This document shows, one piece after another, positions 34,082-46,235 of a DNA stretch of 64,000 nucleotides (position 1 is its first letter; each line of letters opens with the position of its first letter). This DNA comes from Anadara kagoshimensis (lineage: Eukaryota > Mollusca > Bivalvia > Arcoida > Arcidae). Location of the stretch: assembly GCA_021292105.1 (NCBI GenBank), contig CM037874.1:19713534-19777533 (forward strand). The letters run 5' to 3'. Made by a program: the position numbers and the translations under genes. The notes under the pieces were generated by a model. It was not told the origin of the DNA, did no database searches, and worked only from the letters and a program-made list of their open reading frames with translations.

Positions 34082-35518
34082 CAAAGCTTATGTGTTCAAA
34101 CTCATAAACTTAATTTGTTTAATTATCATTACTTGCTGTAAATAAGTTAACTGGTTGAACATTTTAGTAATCGTTTCCTCCTTATTTTGATGCTCCTATG
34201 CGTACCTAGATGTACCCTACATTATGGACGCAACACCCTGTATTATAAACACAAACAAAGCTAAGAAACTGCAGCATCCGTTTCTTAAAATAAATTAGTT
34301 ACGGTAAAATTCAGACTATTGTCGTATAACTACATGTATAATATTTATAACAATATTACAATACAACTGAATATAGGTTGGTGCAGTTCCATAGCTCAGT
34401 TTGTAGATATCATTAAACCTTTTACAACTAAATTTCGGATAGAAAAATATAACCACGTGCTTGTGTTTACAAAACATCTACTGTAGGTCATTGTTATTAT
34501 TGCAGGCAACAGTGACCTCTCTGTTTGACCTTTAATTTAAATACACTTCGTATACCATAGAATATGCCACATATGCACAAAGATAACTAAATGTTTATTC
34601 CGCCCATATATAGGGAACAGTAAACACGTGTGTATTAACCGCGAATCCAAACTCAAGGGATAGATAATCCATCAGAATAATTCCTAAGGAAGGGTCAAGC
34701 AGATAGGTCAATGTTGTTTGCCTATATGTGAAAAGTCGGGTCCTGAACTGTATTATCAATAATTATAGTGGTCACTATTGTATACCCGATACACAGTCAA
34801 TACGAGACAGGTAAAAACAGTAGCTTTTGTACGCTACAGGTAAAAATCTTGACTGCGCATGTCTGTTTGTGTTACATAATGTTTATGGATAGATAGAAGA
34901 TAGAGAGATGCAAAACCAGGACGAAGAGGTGTTTTATTATTAGTATTTTGGAAAATTACGATAAAAACATATATTTAAACAAAAGACTCGCTATTATAGA
35001 AATTTTAAGATCAAACAATGGACTTTAAAAAAATTAATTATCGTAAAAACTAAATCGATAAAATACATGTAGTACGTAATATGAACCGCCTCTCTGTCTG
35101 ACTCATGCATGTCTAATGATGTGACTGGCAACATAAGTGTAATCAAGATAAAAACATGTAAAGTTCAAAGTCAATATATTTTACACCTAAAGCTTTATAA
35201 GTTGAATATCATAAATACTTACATATTTTGTTTTTTATGCTGCTATATTCCATGACTAATTTTTACACACGAGTAATCTAGAATCATCCATTATCCTAAC
35301 ATACGGGTGTTACTTATCTATAGGAAGTACATTCACGGGTGAAACTGCGGTCAATAAATTAACCGAGGTCAAACTCTGTCAATATTATATTAATAAATTT
35401 CATTGATCAAATTTAAGGACCAAATATATAAATTTTGATTTATTCTATAGAAATTTAACTAAGACAGAGAATATGTAGCTGACAGTTTCTAGAGACTTTT
35501 TATAATAGTATATTATAC
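34082..35518. other. Unusually long inter-ORF region of the L1-like element
   Basis: L1 inter-ORF spacers are usually tens of bases; here ORF1 stop to ORF2 start is 1,678 bp. It contains the AGGCAAAC-family element at 34504-34734 and a tRNA-like stretch (TTCCATAGCTCAGTTTGTAG, about 34387-34406). The remainder is AT-rich and unrecognised; it may be native to the element or further nested insertions. Confidence 0.5.
34504..34734. mobile_element. Inverted-repeat element, AGGCAAAC family, copy 4 (inside the L1-like element)
   Basis: Left AGGCAACAGTGACCTCTCTG + TTTGACCTTTAAT; right AAGGGTCAAGCAGATAGGTC + AATGTTGTTTGCCTA. The TIRs are more diverged than copy 3. Its position inside the L1 target duplication means it either post-dates that insertion or was carried by the source copy. 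Confidence 0.65.
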
Positions 35519-35767
35519 ATGCCTTGTAACTTGGTTAAAATTATGTTGACCAAACATCGAAAAAGTTGCGTGACTTTAATGACGATTGTCTTTTTGTTTG
35601 TTTTTTGTTTTTGTAATGTTTGTCTTTGGTATGGGTGGCGTGTGTATGAAGTATTTATAGGTATATATTGTTCAACATTATTACTGTCTTACTGCATCAA
35701 TCTTGTATTATCTAAATGCGAATTTTCTGGTGACCTAAAACAAATATATTTACCACACAATGGCTGA
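35519..35767 (+). CDS. Small hydrophobic ORF overlapping the ORF2 start
   Basis: 82 codons starting MPCNLVKIMLTKHRK, with two hydrophobic stretches (TLMTIVFLFVFCFCNVCLWY and FIGIYCSTLLLSYCINLVL). The TGA stop (35765-35767) lies inside the second and third ORF2 codons, so the frames overlap by 8 nt. That arrangement could permit re-initiation at ORF2. No family recognised; in AT-rich DNA a frame of this size can arise by chance. Confidence 0.3.
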   Translation: MPCNLVKIMLTKHRKSCVTLMTIVFLFVFCFCNVCLWYGWRVYEVFIGIYCSTLLLSYCINLVLSKCEFSGDLKQIYLPHNG

Positions 35768-38700
35768 TATAAAAGTTCTTTCAATCAATTGCAGGGGTCT
35801 AGGGGAACAAAACAATAAAAGGCGGGATGTTCTTAACTTTTTAAAAGCAAAGAAGTTTAGTATTTATTGCTTACAAGATACTCATTTCGTTGAAAAAGAG
35901 ATGAATAAAATTAGAACTATATGGGGATTTGAGGTCTATATGTCTTGTGGGAAAAGTAATTCCAGGGGAGTGGCAATACTTTTTAATAATAATTTTGAGT
36001 TTAAAGTTACAAATGAAATTACAGATAAAATTGGAAATTTACTTATTTTAGAACTTTTGATAGAAAATAAACACACAGTTACTCTGATTAACTTATACGG
36101 CCCAAATACAGATGAAGCAAAATTTTATACTTATATAAAGTCTACTATACAAGAATTGAATAATGATTTTGTGATTATCACGGGGACTTTAACCTGGTCC
36201 AGGATTCTAATTTAGATTATTTGCACTATAAGAAAATTAATAACCCTAAGGCAAGACGGGAAGTCCTATCAATGAAGGAATTTTTAAAACTTGTTGATCC
36301 CTGGAGAGTAAATAATGAGAACAAAAAATGTATACTTGGTTCTGTTCATCCCCCAAAAAGAGTGCCCGTTTGGATTTTTTTCTAATCTCCGAGGAACTGA
36401 TGTCTCTGGTCAATAGAACCGATATCAAACCTGGTTACAGAACCGATCATTCCCTTGTAGAAATTGAATTTCGTTTTTCAAATTTTCAAAAAGGAAAAGG
36501 ATTCTGGAAATTTAATAATAATCTTCTTAAAGATATAGATTATGTTAATAAAGTAAAAAAATTAATTTCAGAAGTAAAAGCAGAATACATGGTGAATACA
36601 CACCAGGAAAACGATAAGGAAGAATACACATTAATTATTAACGACAACTTATTTTTAGATTTATTATTACTGAAAATTCGAGGTCTTACAATTGAATATA
36701 GTTCTAGGAAAAATAAAGAGGGGAAAAATAAGAAAAGACAATTAGAAAAAAAGTTAGGCGATCTTCGAGAATTAAATACACAATTTCCCGATGTAATTTT
36801 CTATAAAACAGAATTTGAAAATGTTAATAAAGAACTTGAAAAAATACGTGAAAACTATATGAAGGGGGTTTGTATCAGGGCTAAAGCAAAATGGATAGAA
36901 GAGGGGGAAAAACCAACCAAATACTTCTGTAGTTTAGAAAAAAGAAATTATATTAATAAAACCGTAACTTCATTAATAAACGATAAAGGTGACCTTATAA
37001 CTAACCAAAAAGAAATTTTGTCGGAAATCGAAATGTTTTATAAAAAATTATACAAAAATAAAGATGAATCCCTTGAAGATGTTGACTTAAATCAAATTCT
37101 TGATTTTGAAGATATTCCAAAATTAAACGATATACAACGAAGTGCTATTGAAGATAAAATTACATATAAAGAACTTTTGAAGGCTCTAAAAAACATGAAA
37201 AATGAAAAGTCCCCGGGACCAGACGGATTCACAGCTGAATTTTTCAAATTTTTTTGGAACAATATATCTCCCTTTTTGATCAGATCTTTTAACTATAGTT
37301 TTGAACAAGGAGAATTATCTTTAACTCAAAAACAGGGGATAATTTCAATATTACCTAAAGGAGATAAGTGTAGAAATTATTTGAAAAACTGGAGACCAAT
37401 TTCATTGTTAAATGTGACATATAAATTACTCTCGAGTTGTATAGCTAATAGAATTAAATCAGTCTTAGACTTTCTGATCCACGAAAATCAAAGAGGTTTT
37501 ATATCTGGCAGATTTATTGGGGAAAATACAAGAATTATATATGATGTTCTACAGTTAAGTAAGGAAAATAATATTCCTGGAACCCTGCTATTAGTTGATT
37601 TCGAAAAGGCTTTTGATTCTGTATCGTGGAGATTTATAAATAAAACCATGCATTTTTTCAATTTTGGACAAAATATTGTAAAATGGACAGAGATTTTATA
37701 TAAAAATGCTCAATTATGCGTGATCCAAAATGGAATTTTTTCTCAATTTTTCAAAATATCTAGAGGCTGTAGACAAGGGGACCCAATCTCACCATATTTG
37801 TTTATACTCTGTGCCGAAATAATGGCAAATATGTTTCGTCATAACAGTAATATAAAAGGAATTAAAATAGGGAAAGTTCAAATTTGTCTTTTACAATACG
37901 CCGACGACACATGTATATTCTTAGATGGCTCGGAAAAAAGTTTAAAAAGTTCGATGGACCTTCTTTTCCAATTTTCAAAATATTCAGGTCTTAAACCTAA
38001 TATTGAAAAAACTAAAGCATTATGGATAGGATCAAATATAAATAGAGAGGATGCCCTGTGCCCAGATATAAAATTAGAATGGACTAAAGAAAATTTCACA
38101 GTGCTAGGTATCAACTTCTCAACAAATCTAGAAATAATCGGAGAGATTAACTATAAAAGTAAATTAAATGAAATCGAACGCGATATTAATGCTTGGTCAA
38201 AAAGATTACTCACACCATTTGGAAAAATAACAGTTATTAAAACTTTACTATTACCTAAATTAATACACATTCTGTCAGTCCTTCCAAAACCAGACGATAA
38301 AATATTGAAAGATCTGGAGACACAATTTTATCAATATATATGGAACGGTAAATGTGAAAGAGTTAATAGAAAAAACATGATTCAAGATTACAAATTAGGA
38401 GGATGTAGGATGATACATATAGACAGTTTTATAAAGTCAATAAAATTAACATGGTTAAGGCGATTATATGAAAAAAACAATCTATGCTTAAATAATATAT
38501 TCACGGAAATTACGAAAAGTGATCTTACAAATTTTATACTTTTAGGAGATGAATATTGCCGGGAAAAATCAAAGGCCCTAAAAAATTACTTCTGGAAAGA
38601 TGTTTTAAAAAACCTAGCAGAATTTAAATTAAATCTTCCGATACTCTCTGAAGATCATTCTGTTTTAAATTCTTGTTTATGGCACAACTCCAAAATAAAA

Positions 38701-39554
38701 ATTGACGGAAAAACTATTTTTTACAAAACGTTTTTCGATAAGGGGATTACAAAAATAAGAGATTTAATTAATGAAAAAAACGAGTTCATAACAGCCCAAG
38801 AATTGCAATTAAAATTGAATAAAACAATACCGTTCACTATATTTGAAGGATTAAAGCGAGCTATTCTACATAACCATAAACTTGCCGAAGTAAGTAATAG
38901 TAATAACAGTTTAAATTCAGAAATAGAGTATATTTGCAAACATTCAAAAGGTTCTAGACACATATATAATATTTTTGTAAAATCTTTATATATAACACCA
39001 AAAACTGAATTGAAATGGGAACAAGAACTTAATATGCCCCATGATTTCCACGGGGATAAAGTTTATCTCAACATGCTCCAAAATATTAGAGATACAAAAC
39101 TAAAGTGGTTAAATTTTAGGATATTACACCGCATTTTCGGCACAAATAAATTTCTCAAGAAAATAATATAAGTCAAACTCCATATTGCTTCTTCTGCAAA
39201 ATCATTGAAGAAGATATATGTCATCTCTTTTACGACTGTCAACAAGTGCGAGAACTTTGGGAAAATCTTGAAAATTGGCTAACTGAAAAAACAACAATTA
39301 CTCATTCGATAACTCTTAAAGATGTGATTTTTGGAATTTCTGGACAAAACCAATATATTTTTAATCATATAATTACATTGAGTAAACAGTTTATTAGTTT
39401 AAGACGCTTTTATAAAAAAACACTTACATTTTCTGAATTAGAGAAACACATTTTTCAACATTATAGAATTGAAAAAACCCAATACGAACTATCTGGGAAA
39501 TCGGATGCTTTTACTCTAAAATGGAAAAACTATGCAACACTTTTTGAATACTAA
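35760..39554 (+). pseudogene. L1-type ORF2: endonuclease-reverse transcriptase, three frameshifts
   Basis: About 1,265 codons. The APE-type endonuclease starts MADIKVLSINCRGLGE with LQDTHF, and its GDFN catalytic motif spans the first frameshift (G run 36182-36185 reads GTLT; one extra G restores GDFNLVQDSN). A second single-base loss occurs at the A6 run near 36323-36330, after which SARLDFFLIS and TDHSLVEIEF complete the endonuclease. RT follows: SPGPDGFTAEFFKFFW, WRPISLLN, LLVDFEKAFDSVSW, GCRQGDPISPYLF and the catalytic YADD of LLQYADDTCIF (37893-37925). A third single-base change near 39158-39165 introduces a stop before the C-terminal zinc knuckle (CFFCK...H...C, about 39188-39240) and final 102 codons. 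Everything else is open, so the copy is young or the breaks are assembly errors at homopolymers. Confidence 0.92.
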
Positions 39555-39787
39555 ATAAATTAAAATCTTCAAGGATCACCAGATTATTTGTTATTTACTT
39601 GACTGTTTATTTACATGAAATTTTATGCTTCATTGATGCCATTCTATTTATGTTTCTGTACTTAATCTGCAGACATTTGTACAAAGTTTTCATGTATGAA
39701 AGGTGAATGTAAGTGTGCATGAATGTTGTCTTTGTCTATCTCATATTTTTGTAAAAATGTTAAAAAATCTAAATAAAAAAAAAAAAA

Positions 39788-39799
39788 AATATATTGAGG
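39788..39799. repeat. Right target-site duplication of the L1-like element
   Basis: AATATATTGAGG directly after the poly(A) tail, identical to 32655-32666. Confidence 0.85.
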
Positions 39800-40155
39800 A
39801 CTTTATACATGTACTATCTAATATTGCTCAAGTGGCAGAGTAGTACTCTAGGCTTACACCAATTCAACTCTGATTAAATTTCACACGTCATACCGGTATT
39901 TGATATAGATCTACGTTGGTTTTCAGTACTATAGATGTCGGGTTCTCCTGACGAAACTTGGACGAACGCTAGGATATTGAAACTTGTAATTATTTTTATT
40001 ACATTATGATAAATTATGCTTTTACTCCGAGATCTTTGTTTTAATTGGTTAAACTACTTGCACGCGCAACACCGTTTTTCATCATATTGCACCCTGGAAC
40101 ATGATAAAACACCATATTGCTCTAAGCCAATCAAATCTATTGTTGGAAACTTGAA

Positions 40156-40200
<45 letters not shown>

Positions 40201-40264
40201 AAAACTCGGCCTGCATTGTGCCATTTATTGACGCCACTGACACTTGTACGTCATAAGTTGCCGT
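39800..40264. other. Intergenic with a possible SINE head and (CA)n
   Basis: GCTCAAGTGGCAGAGTAGTA at about 39828 is weakly A-box-like. A perfect (CA)n run occupies 40157-40198. No gene. Confidence 0.4.
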
Positions 40265-40745
40265 AACGCTGCTCGGGTGCGGTGTTCGGACGTTTGAGCG
40301 AAATCATAGGACAAAAGAGCGAAACAATACGGACGTTTGAGCGACAGAATTTCAACCTATTTGAGCGAAATGCTAAATATGTTGTAGAAATTTGAGCAAC
40401 ACTTTTTCTTATTAAAACATAAGAGTTCTTACCTGATATCACCATTGAGTGTTGCAGATTTCCTCTTGCTCGATTAATCGTGATGGCGGAAAATTCAGAA
40501 ATCGGACTAAGTATCGTATTTAATGTAAAAATACAGAGTCTGAAGTAGAAAAGTGACTCTGTTTTAACCAATTCTTTATCCATTTTGTTATACTAACCAG
40601 GTGATTATTCACGGATGAGTAGATTTAAACTGTCGCTCAAATGTCCATCATAATTTAAGGGTAATATTTAAATGTCCACTAAAGTCGTCGCTCAAATGTC
40701 CACTAGAAGTTTTAGCATTTTCGCTCAAATGTCCTACGCCCATCG
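40265..40745. mobile_element. Foldback element with GGACATTTGAGCGA motifs in both ends
   Basis: The motif GGAC(A/G)TTTGAGCGA or its core TTTGAGCGA occurs forward at about 40287, 40332 and 40359. It occurs inverted (TCGCTCAAATGTCC) at about 40632, 40689 and 40719, where GTCCTACGCCC ends the element. The middle has no credible coding sequence. The arrangement suggests a DNA element with subterminal binding-site repeats. Confidence 0.6.
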
Positions 40746-41779
40746 TGATGGCGGCCAGTGTCGGAACACAAAAGGCTAAAGAATTATTAGCAATATATAA
40801 CACATGTCTTCTAATTTTCAAATAATTTTTATGTACTAAAATTATAGCATTTCAGCGAGTGCGATGTGATGTTTAATCGGCAAAGGAAAGTAATATTGAC
40901 CTCTGCCTTCTTTTTCAGTTGTTTGCTACATGATATACATTGTAGCCTTAACAATCTTTCATACTTGTTATTATGGCTAAGTCTTGTCTAACGATGCTGT
41001 CTTGCTCAAAAAGTGACATTTCATCATTAGGAGCCGATGTATCGAACGGCGACTTGGTGATTTGACTAAATTTGAACTCATTCGAATCATTCTTTTACAC
41101 ACAAGAGTAGTTCCCCTTTAAACATGATTGTCTTGACTAATGCTCAATTGCTGGAGTTAAATGGAGACGTTTTGACATCTTCTTTGGTGATAATAATAGA
41201 AGAAAACAAAAACATATATTTAATCAGTCAGATAAAAAAATGTTGATTAAGGTTGTATTTGTTTAACTTCGTAAAAATTAAGCTTAAGGCGTTAGAATGG
41301 ACTTTTATATCCAATAACTTCGATACTACGCCTTTAAAGAACAGTTATACTTTTACTCGAGGTGACATTTCTATTATAAATATTTTTATAATTGTATTTG
41401 TATAAAATGAATTATTATTTTTGCACAATCTATAGCACTGATCAAACAGACAGAAGCTTGAATGTTAGCGTTTCCGTGAATATGTAACGAATTTTAAACT
41501 TTAAACAAAAAGGAAAATATGAGATATTTCCATATGTTGTATAAGAAGGTAAACAATGTTTACCGATAAAGATAAACATTTTTGTATTTTAAACGTTTAC
41601 TTGACTTTTATTGGTCTTATGTCAATATATTGTCTGTAGTGAGCACAGCATAGTTGTAAAATATATCCCATATTGATGTTCAATCAAAAAGGTCTTGCTA
41701 AATCCAATATGCTCGAAATTAATTTATATTTATATTTTCATATTATGTTGTGAGTTAAGTTTTATAACCGAAAAAAATA
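40746..41779. other. Intergenic, nothing recognised
   Basis: AT-rich, no frames with motifs. Confidence 0.35.
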
Positions 41780-42640
41780 AAACACAGTGCAACAAAGCAC
41801 ACAAACATACTGGCGCATGTTTAAATCAAAACCGCAAGAAAAAAACATTGAAACTGGTAAATGAAGTTGAACATGTGGATATCAACCAGGTAAGTGAAAC
41901 TGGGTGTTCCGGAAAGATAATAACCTCCTGTCTATAAAGCTGCACTAGTCATGTAGAAAATCATAACTTTAAGTGAAAGGGTTATGGAACAATAAGGTGC
42001 CCAATATATTCAGAATAATTTTGGATACAGATACCTTATAATTATTAGGACCTGTATAAGCCTAGATTTTCAAACTCCCTGCTTCAACAATGTAAACAGC
42101 TTGCTTCGTTGGGTAAATATCACATAGTGGAAATAAACTATACCAAAGCAATTTATAGCGAAACAAAAAAGAAGGCACATTTATATTGCTGCAATGAAAT
42201 TGGAAATTGACAATTGAAAAATTGAAGTCATTGTATTTGTCATATACGAGCGTAGCTTTAAATATTGCCTTTCATCAGTGTCATGTGTTGGTAGAAATAT
42301 GATGCAGAACGTAAGAAAACAATTGTATCTTTAATTTCAAGCTCATCAAGATATATGCTTCTCACTCATTCTCGAGCTCGAAAATTTAAGATCATAAATT
42401 AATAGAGCGTCAAATATATATCACTTTGTAGAGTTAAAAGATATGGCGACAGACGTCTGTCCAGATTTAACAAAGTTTTCGTAAAGTCTGCTTGATATGA
42501 ATAAAGAAACTCATCAGACAGCAGCATTGCACAGTACTAATGTTTATCTATTGGTATACCGTTTGTTTGTTATGACATTGTATTGCCAAACACAACATAT
42601 TGTCTATCATGCTATCTGAAATGTTGTTGATATCTGTAGT
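41780..42640 (-). pseudogene. Decayed Penelope-like element: RT and 3' UTR
   Basis: On the minus strand this stretch aligns by eye with the better copy at 57890-58700. It contains counterparts of the GIPMGTNCAP region (around 42550-42580), the acidic DDV region, the RT C-terminus near 42010-42060 and the 3' UTR hairpin GGTGCT-type sequence near 41900-41930. No frame stays open. Two hammerhead ribozymes lie just upstream on the same strand, as expected for the pseudo-LTR of a Penelope-like element. Confidence 0.7.
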
Positions 42641-42748
42641 ATGAATAGAATAAGATCTGAAGTATTTCTAGAACTGATTTTAAAGCTTCTTATTTGGGTT
42701 AGACAGAAAATATGGTATATTACATATTATACCAGTTTTAATTTTACA

Positions 42749-42792
42749 GCACTAGACGGCCGTTTCGGAAAACAATTCCTCATCAGTAGTGC
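42749..42792 (-). ncRNA. Hammerhead ribozyme, type I
   Basis: Minus strand, 44 nt. Stem I GCACTA/TAGTGC (6 bp, both ends of the motif), core CTGATGA, stem II GGAA/TTCC with loop TTGTT, core GAAA, a minimal stem III inside self-complementary ACGGCCGT, and GTC before the cleavage site (between 42755 and 42754). All canonical core bases are present. The very short stem III matches the type I hammerheads known from Penelope-like elements, which tend to act as dimers. Confidence 0.9.
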
Positions 42793-43086
42793 TTGGACCA
42801 AAATTATGAAACCAAAACTATTTTGAAATGTTGAAAAGCTACCCAAAGGACCAAAATATATTTTACCAAATTAAGCTAAGGAAATACTTTGCATGAGGGA
42901 GTATACCTTAGTTTTTGAGAAATTTCAAATTTTAACTTGCAGGAAATTTAGACAATTATAGTATATTTCTGACAATAATACGAAATTATTGCCTACTGAG
43001 TTGGTGATATCCTCGGGGCACCAGCCACCAGCAGAGATATCGGCTCAGGGGTTTACATTACATATTATACCAGTTTAAATTTTACA

Positions 43087-43130
43087 GCACTAGACGGCCG
43101 TTTCGGAATACAATTCCTCATCAGTAGTGC
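43087..43130 (-). ncRNA. Hammerhead ribozyme, second direct copy
   Basis: Same 44 nt architecture; only the stem II loop differs (TTGTA). Predicted cleavage between 43093 and 43092, exactly 338 nt from the site in the 42749 copy. Flanks are also duplicated (ACATATTATACCAGTTT upstream side; TTTTGAAATGTTGAAAAGCT downstream side), so these are two copies of a pseudo-LTR unit. Confidence 0.9.
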
Positions 43131-43827
43131 TTGGACCAAAATTATGAAACCAAAACTATTTTGAAATGTTGAAAAGCTACCCATATATCATATATATTAT
43201 ATGATGTTAGGGGAATTAACAGTCCCAATTAATTTGTACAACATTTGAGCTACAGATGGACATTTCTATATGTTACTTATAAATTGTGTATATATTTGTT
43301 GATTTATGGAAATTCCTGTATATTGTAAATTGTATAATCCTACTTCCTAAACCTTTCTTCTTAGCTAGATCTGGTGTGTTGATAAGACTTTTAAATCTAG
43401 GATTATAGCGATATTAATTAATTTAATATTTTAATTGTTGTTAAACGTTCGTAAATGATAACATATGATGTTCTTTTCATCTGACAACTAACTGCATACA
43501 GAGTAAAGTATACATTCGAACTACATAATGGCAGTATTATTAAGTACACAAATGATTTTAACGCATGAAATAGTTAGGGTCTTTCTTAATCATCGTTACA
43601 ACTGCAACATGCTAATCGGTCATTACCTTAACAAACAGGACAAATAGAACATTGACCTAAATGTATCTGTAAATTGCAAAATACATTGACCTTGTGTACA
43701 TAGAAGATAACATCAGGTTTGCTGGCAATTTTAAAAATTAAGTTTTTTTAATACTGTCAGAACAAATTAGTAAAGATATAACTATTTCTTCATAAACACA
43801 ACTTCTAAAACATTTGCTTTTAATATA

Positions 43828-43884
<57 letters not shown>

Positions 43885-46059
43885 CACATGAACTAAGCGA
43901 ACTTAACACTCTTTAGTTACAAGAGTTAACTTAGTCTAGACCAATAATTATCTCTCATAACTATAGCAGTATTTTAAAAAAAGTTGCAATCAAAAACCAA
44001 TCAATCTATTCAAAGCAAAAAGTTAATTATTTTACCAAAATGCCTATAAAAAGTTACACTAAATATGATTCTCAACGATAATGCATTAATGTGATAGTTA
44101 CAGATAGTTGTGAACTTTTTTTATTTTTTAAGTATATTGCAGGGTTTTAACACCTATATCTCAATAATGAATATTGTTTGTTTTGGGTCAGACAAAGTTC
44201 AAATTTATTCTCCATGTTGTTTGTATAAATAGTTTTGTTTATATACAAGTCGGTTTTTTATGTTTAACAAAATAATCGACGATAATTTTTTTTTGCAATT
44301 CAATTTTATAAATATATCAAAGAAAAATCCGAGAAAGAGAAATTATAAATGTAATTTCATCAGATGGCACCAGTGTTTCCTATGAGTTTTATAAATATTG
44401 AAAAAGCCACAACAAAGATGAGGATATCAAACTTAGTCATTTAACACAGTTAATAACATAATTGATTACAAACTCGATTTTAGAATTAACTCAATATAAT
44501 TTTGCTATTTTTAATAAAATATAATTAAACTAAATATTCAATTGCAATGAGCTAAAGACAAAGTATAGACTAAAACTAAATAATAAAGTAAATGAAAGAA
44601 GATAAGTAATAATAAGATAAGTTTGAAAAACCGATGAACACTTTATTTAGAGTTGTCTCCCGTCTTATATCGCAGTAGCCATGTATTGGTCAGTCAAAGT
44701 TAATTACGCTTAGGTATATTTGATTTCTTAAGATGTAGATATAATTTTTAAAATGAAAACGATGAATAGTTTGAGCATGACGTATTTTTAAACAGTTACT
44801 CTTAACTCAATTAGCACAAAATAACGATAAATGTGACTCATGTACTTTTGGAGGACTATTATTTTTCAATATTTGTTTTCTTAAATATCCAATATAAATG
44901 TTTTTCTAAAAGTTTAAACTCACAATGTGCACGAGTCATCATATATAGTAATCCTAATATTGATAGAACTATAATTTGTAAATGCATATGGAATAGAGAC
45001 ATAACACAGGATCCATTTAGACTACATGTATCCATACATATATACTCTAGTCATTAACATAATATTTATATCTTTATCTGGACGTATCCGAATATCAACG
45101 TATTGACTCTGTGATTGCTGTTGACCCATCATTGCAACGGACAAGCATGTATTAATAGTTTTATGTTTTAGTCATCAGTATTTCCTTCTATAATTCTCAC
45201 ACCAATCTCCTATATATGACAATATTTGAAACTATCATTAAATGTAATGCAATTTTCCTTATGGTGCTTTGTTACAGAAAGATAAGAAGAAACACAATCA
45301 TGACAAATACCATTTTATGTGTTACATGAGAAATAACTTTTACGAGACATAGCTTATACTGGAAATTTGTTGACTTAAGGAAATTATTACTGAATATACA
45401 TTTGTTGACTTAAGGAAATTATTACTGAAGAGGGATATAAAGAGATCACACGTTATGCCCCATCAAAATTCTGTAGAAACCTGAATATTTGCAAATAAGA
45501 CTAATAAAGACAGAGGTACTTTTGCGGTTCATATTAAGTGCGGTGCGAAAATATCCAGATGTAAAGTTTCATTATTTACAGCTTTTACAGAGACATTCAG
45601 CAGCAATACTCCAAAATTATGTAATAAATTCATCGAATATTTTATATCATAAAATGAAAGCATTCCTAGTATATTTACAAAGATGAGTAATTAGGTTACA
45701 CATGTCAACATTTCATTTGGCAGATATAATCTTTGTTCTTATAATTTTTATAACATTTTAGTAATAACAAACGTTCCTACCTGCCAGAATAAATATATAA
45801 AATATGACATTAATAAATGATAATAAACAATAATTCGAACACTAAAAGAAGTTTGAGTTTTGGAATGTTTATTCATTGACTAGAAGCAAAAACTACCGAA
45901 AACTGGTTGAATATGTTTTCAATTACTTTGTGAAATATCTCTGTCTGTCAAATTTCTCAAATGTCTGTAACAGTTGTCTTAATTGCTATGGGGTTTTCCT
46001 CAGTGAAATTTAGAGACTTTTTATTAGCAAATGTTCTTCTATTTTTTTTCACACAATTT
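43131..46059. other. Penelope-related and unassigned AT-rich DNA; (TA)n at 43825-43880
   Basis: Blocks such as TTGTTTTGGGTCAGACAAAG (44176) recur at 48390-48430 (TTGCTTTGGGTCAGATAGAG), so the DNA flanking both hammerhead regions is homologous. A 39 bp tandem duplication (TTTGTTGACTTAAGGAAATT...) lies at about 45365-45428. No gene supported. Confidence 0.45.
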
Positions 46060-46235
46060 TGATTACAAACGTGACGGGTGTAGCTAGCTAAACAGGAGGT
46101 GCTTACCCTTCCGGAGCACCCGGCCTCACTTCCCTGGTGGAAGTTCACGTGTCTAACCTAACTTGTCAGTTCCAAAGTTTTTACTTTGCTTCTGGATTAT
46201 GATTCGGACATGGATTAGTATGTTTGTTTTTGATT
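46060..46235 (+). mobile_element. Penelope-like 3'-end fragment
   Basis: GTGTAGCTAGCTAAACAGGA, the GGTGCT/AGCACC hairpin, ACTTCC-CTGGT-GGAAGT hairpin and the ACTTTGCTTCTGGATTATG tail. One of the best-preserved copies. Confidence 0.75.

Larger units (their letters stand above)
32667..39787 (+). mobile_element. Near-complete L1-like non-LTR retrotransposon, ~7.1 kb
   Basis: The order is: 5' UTR of about 140 bp starting GGGTCACGTGACAGGG, ORF1 (32807-34081), a 1.7 kb inter-ORF region, ORF2 (35760-39554), a ~220 bp 3' UTR and an A15 tail (39775-39789). A perfect 12 bp target duplication flanks it. The RT motifs (SPGPDGFTAEFF, ADD box) and ORF1p layout place it in the L1/Tx1 group. The full-length state suggests a relatively young insertion. 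A short inverted-repeat element (34504-34734) lies in the inter-ORF region. Confidence 0.9.

Noticed and set aside
36246..39245. Minus-strand ORFs within ORF2
   Set aside because: Antisense shadows of the L1-like ORF2.
40251..40583. 110-codon minus-strand ORF
   Set aside because: It spans the subterminal motifs of a foldback element and has no recognisable domain.
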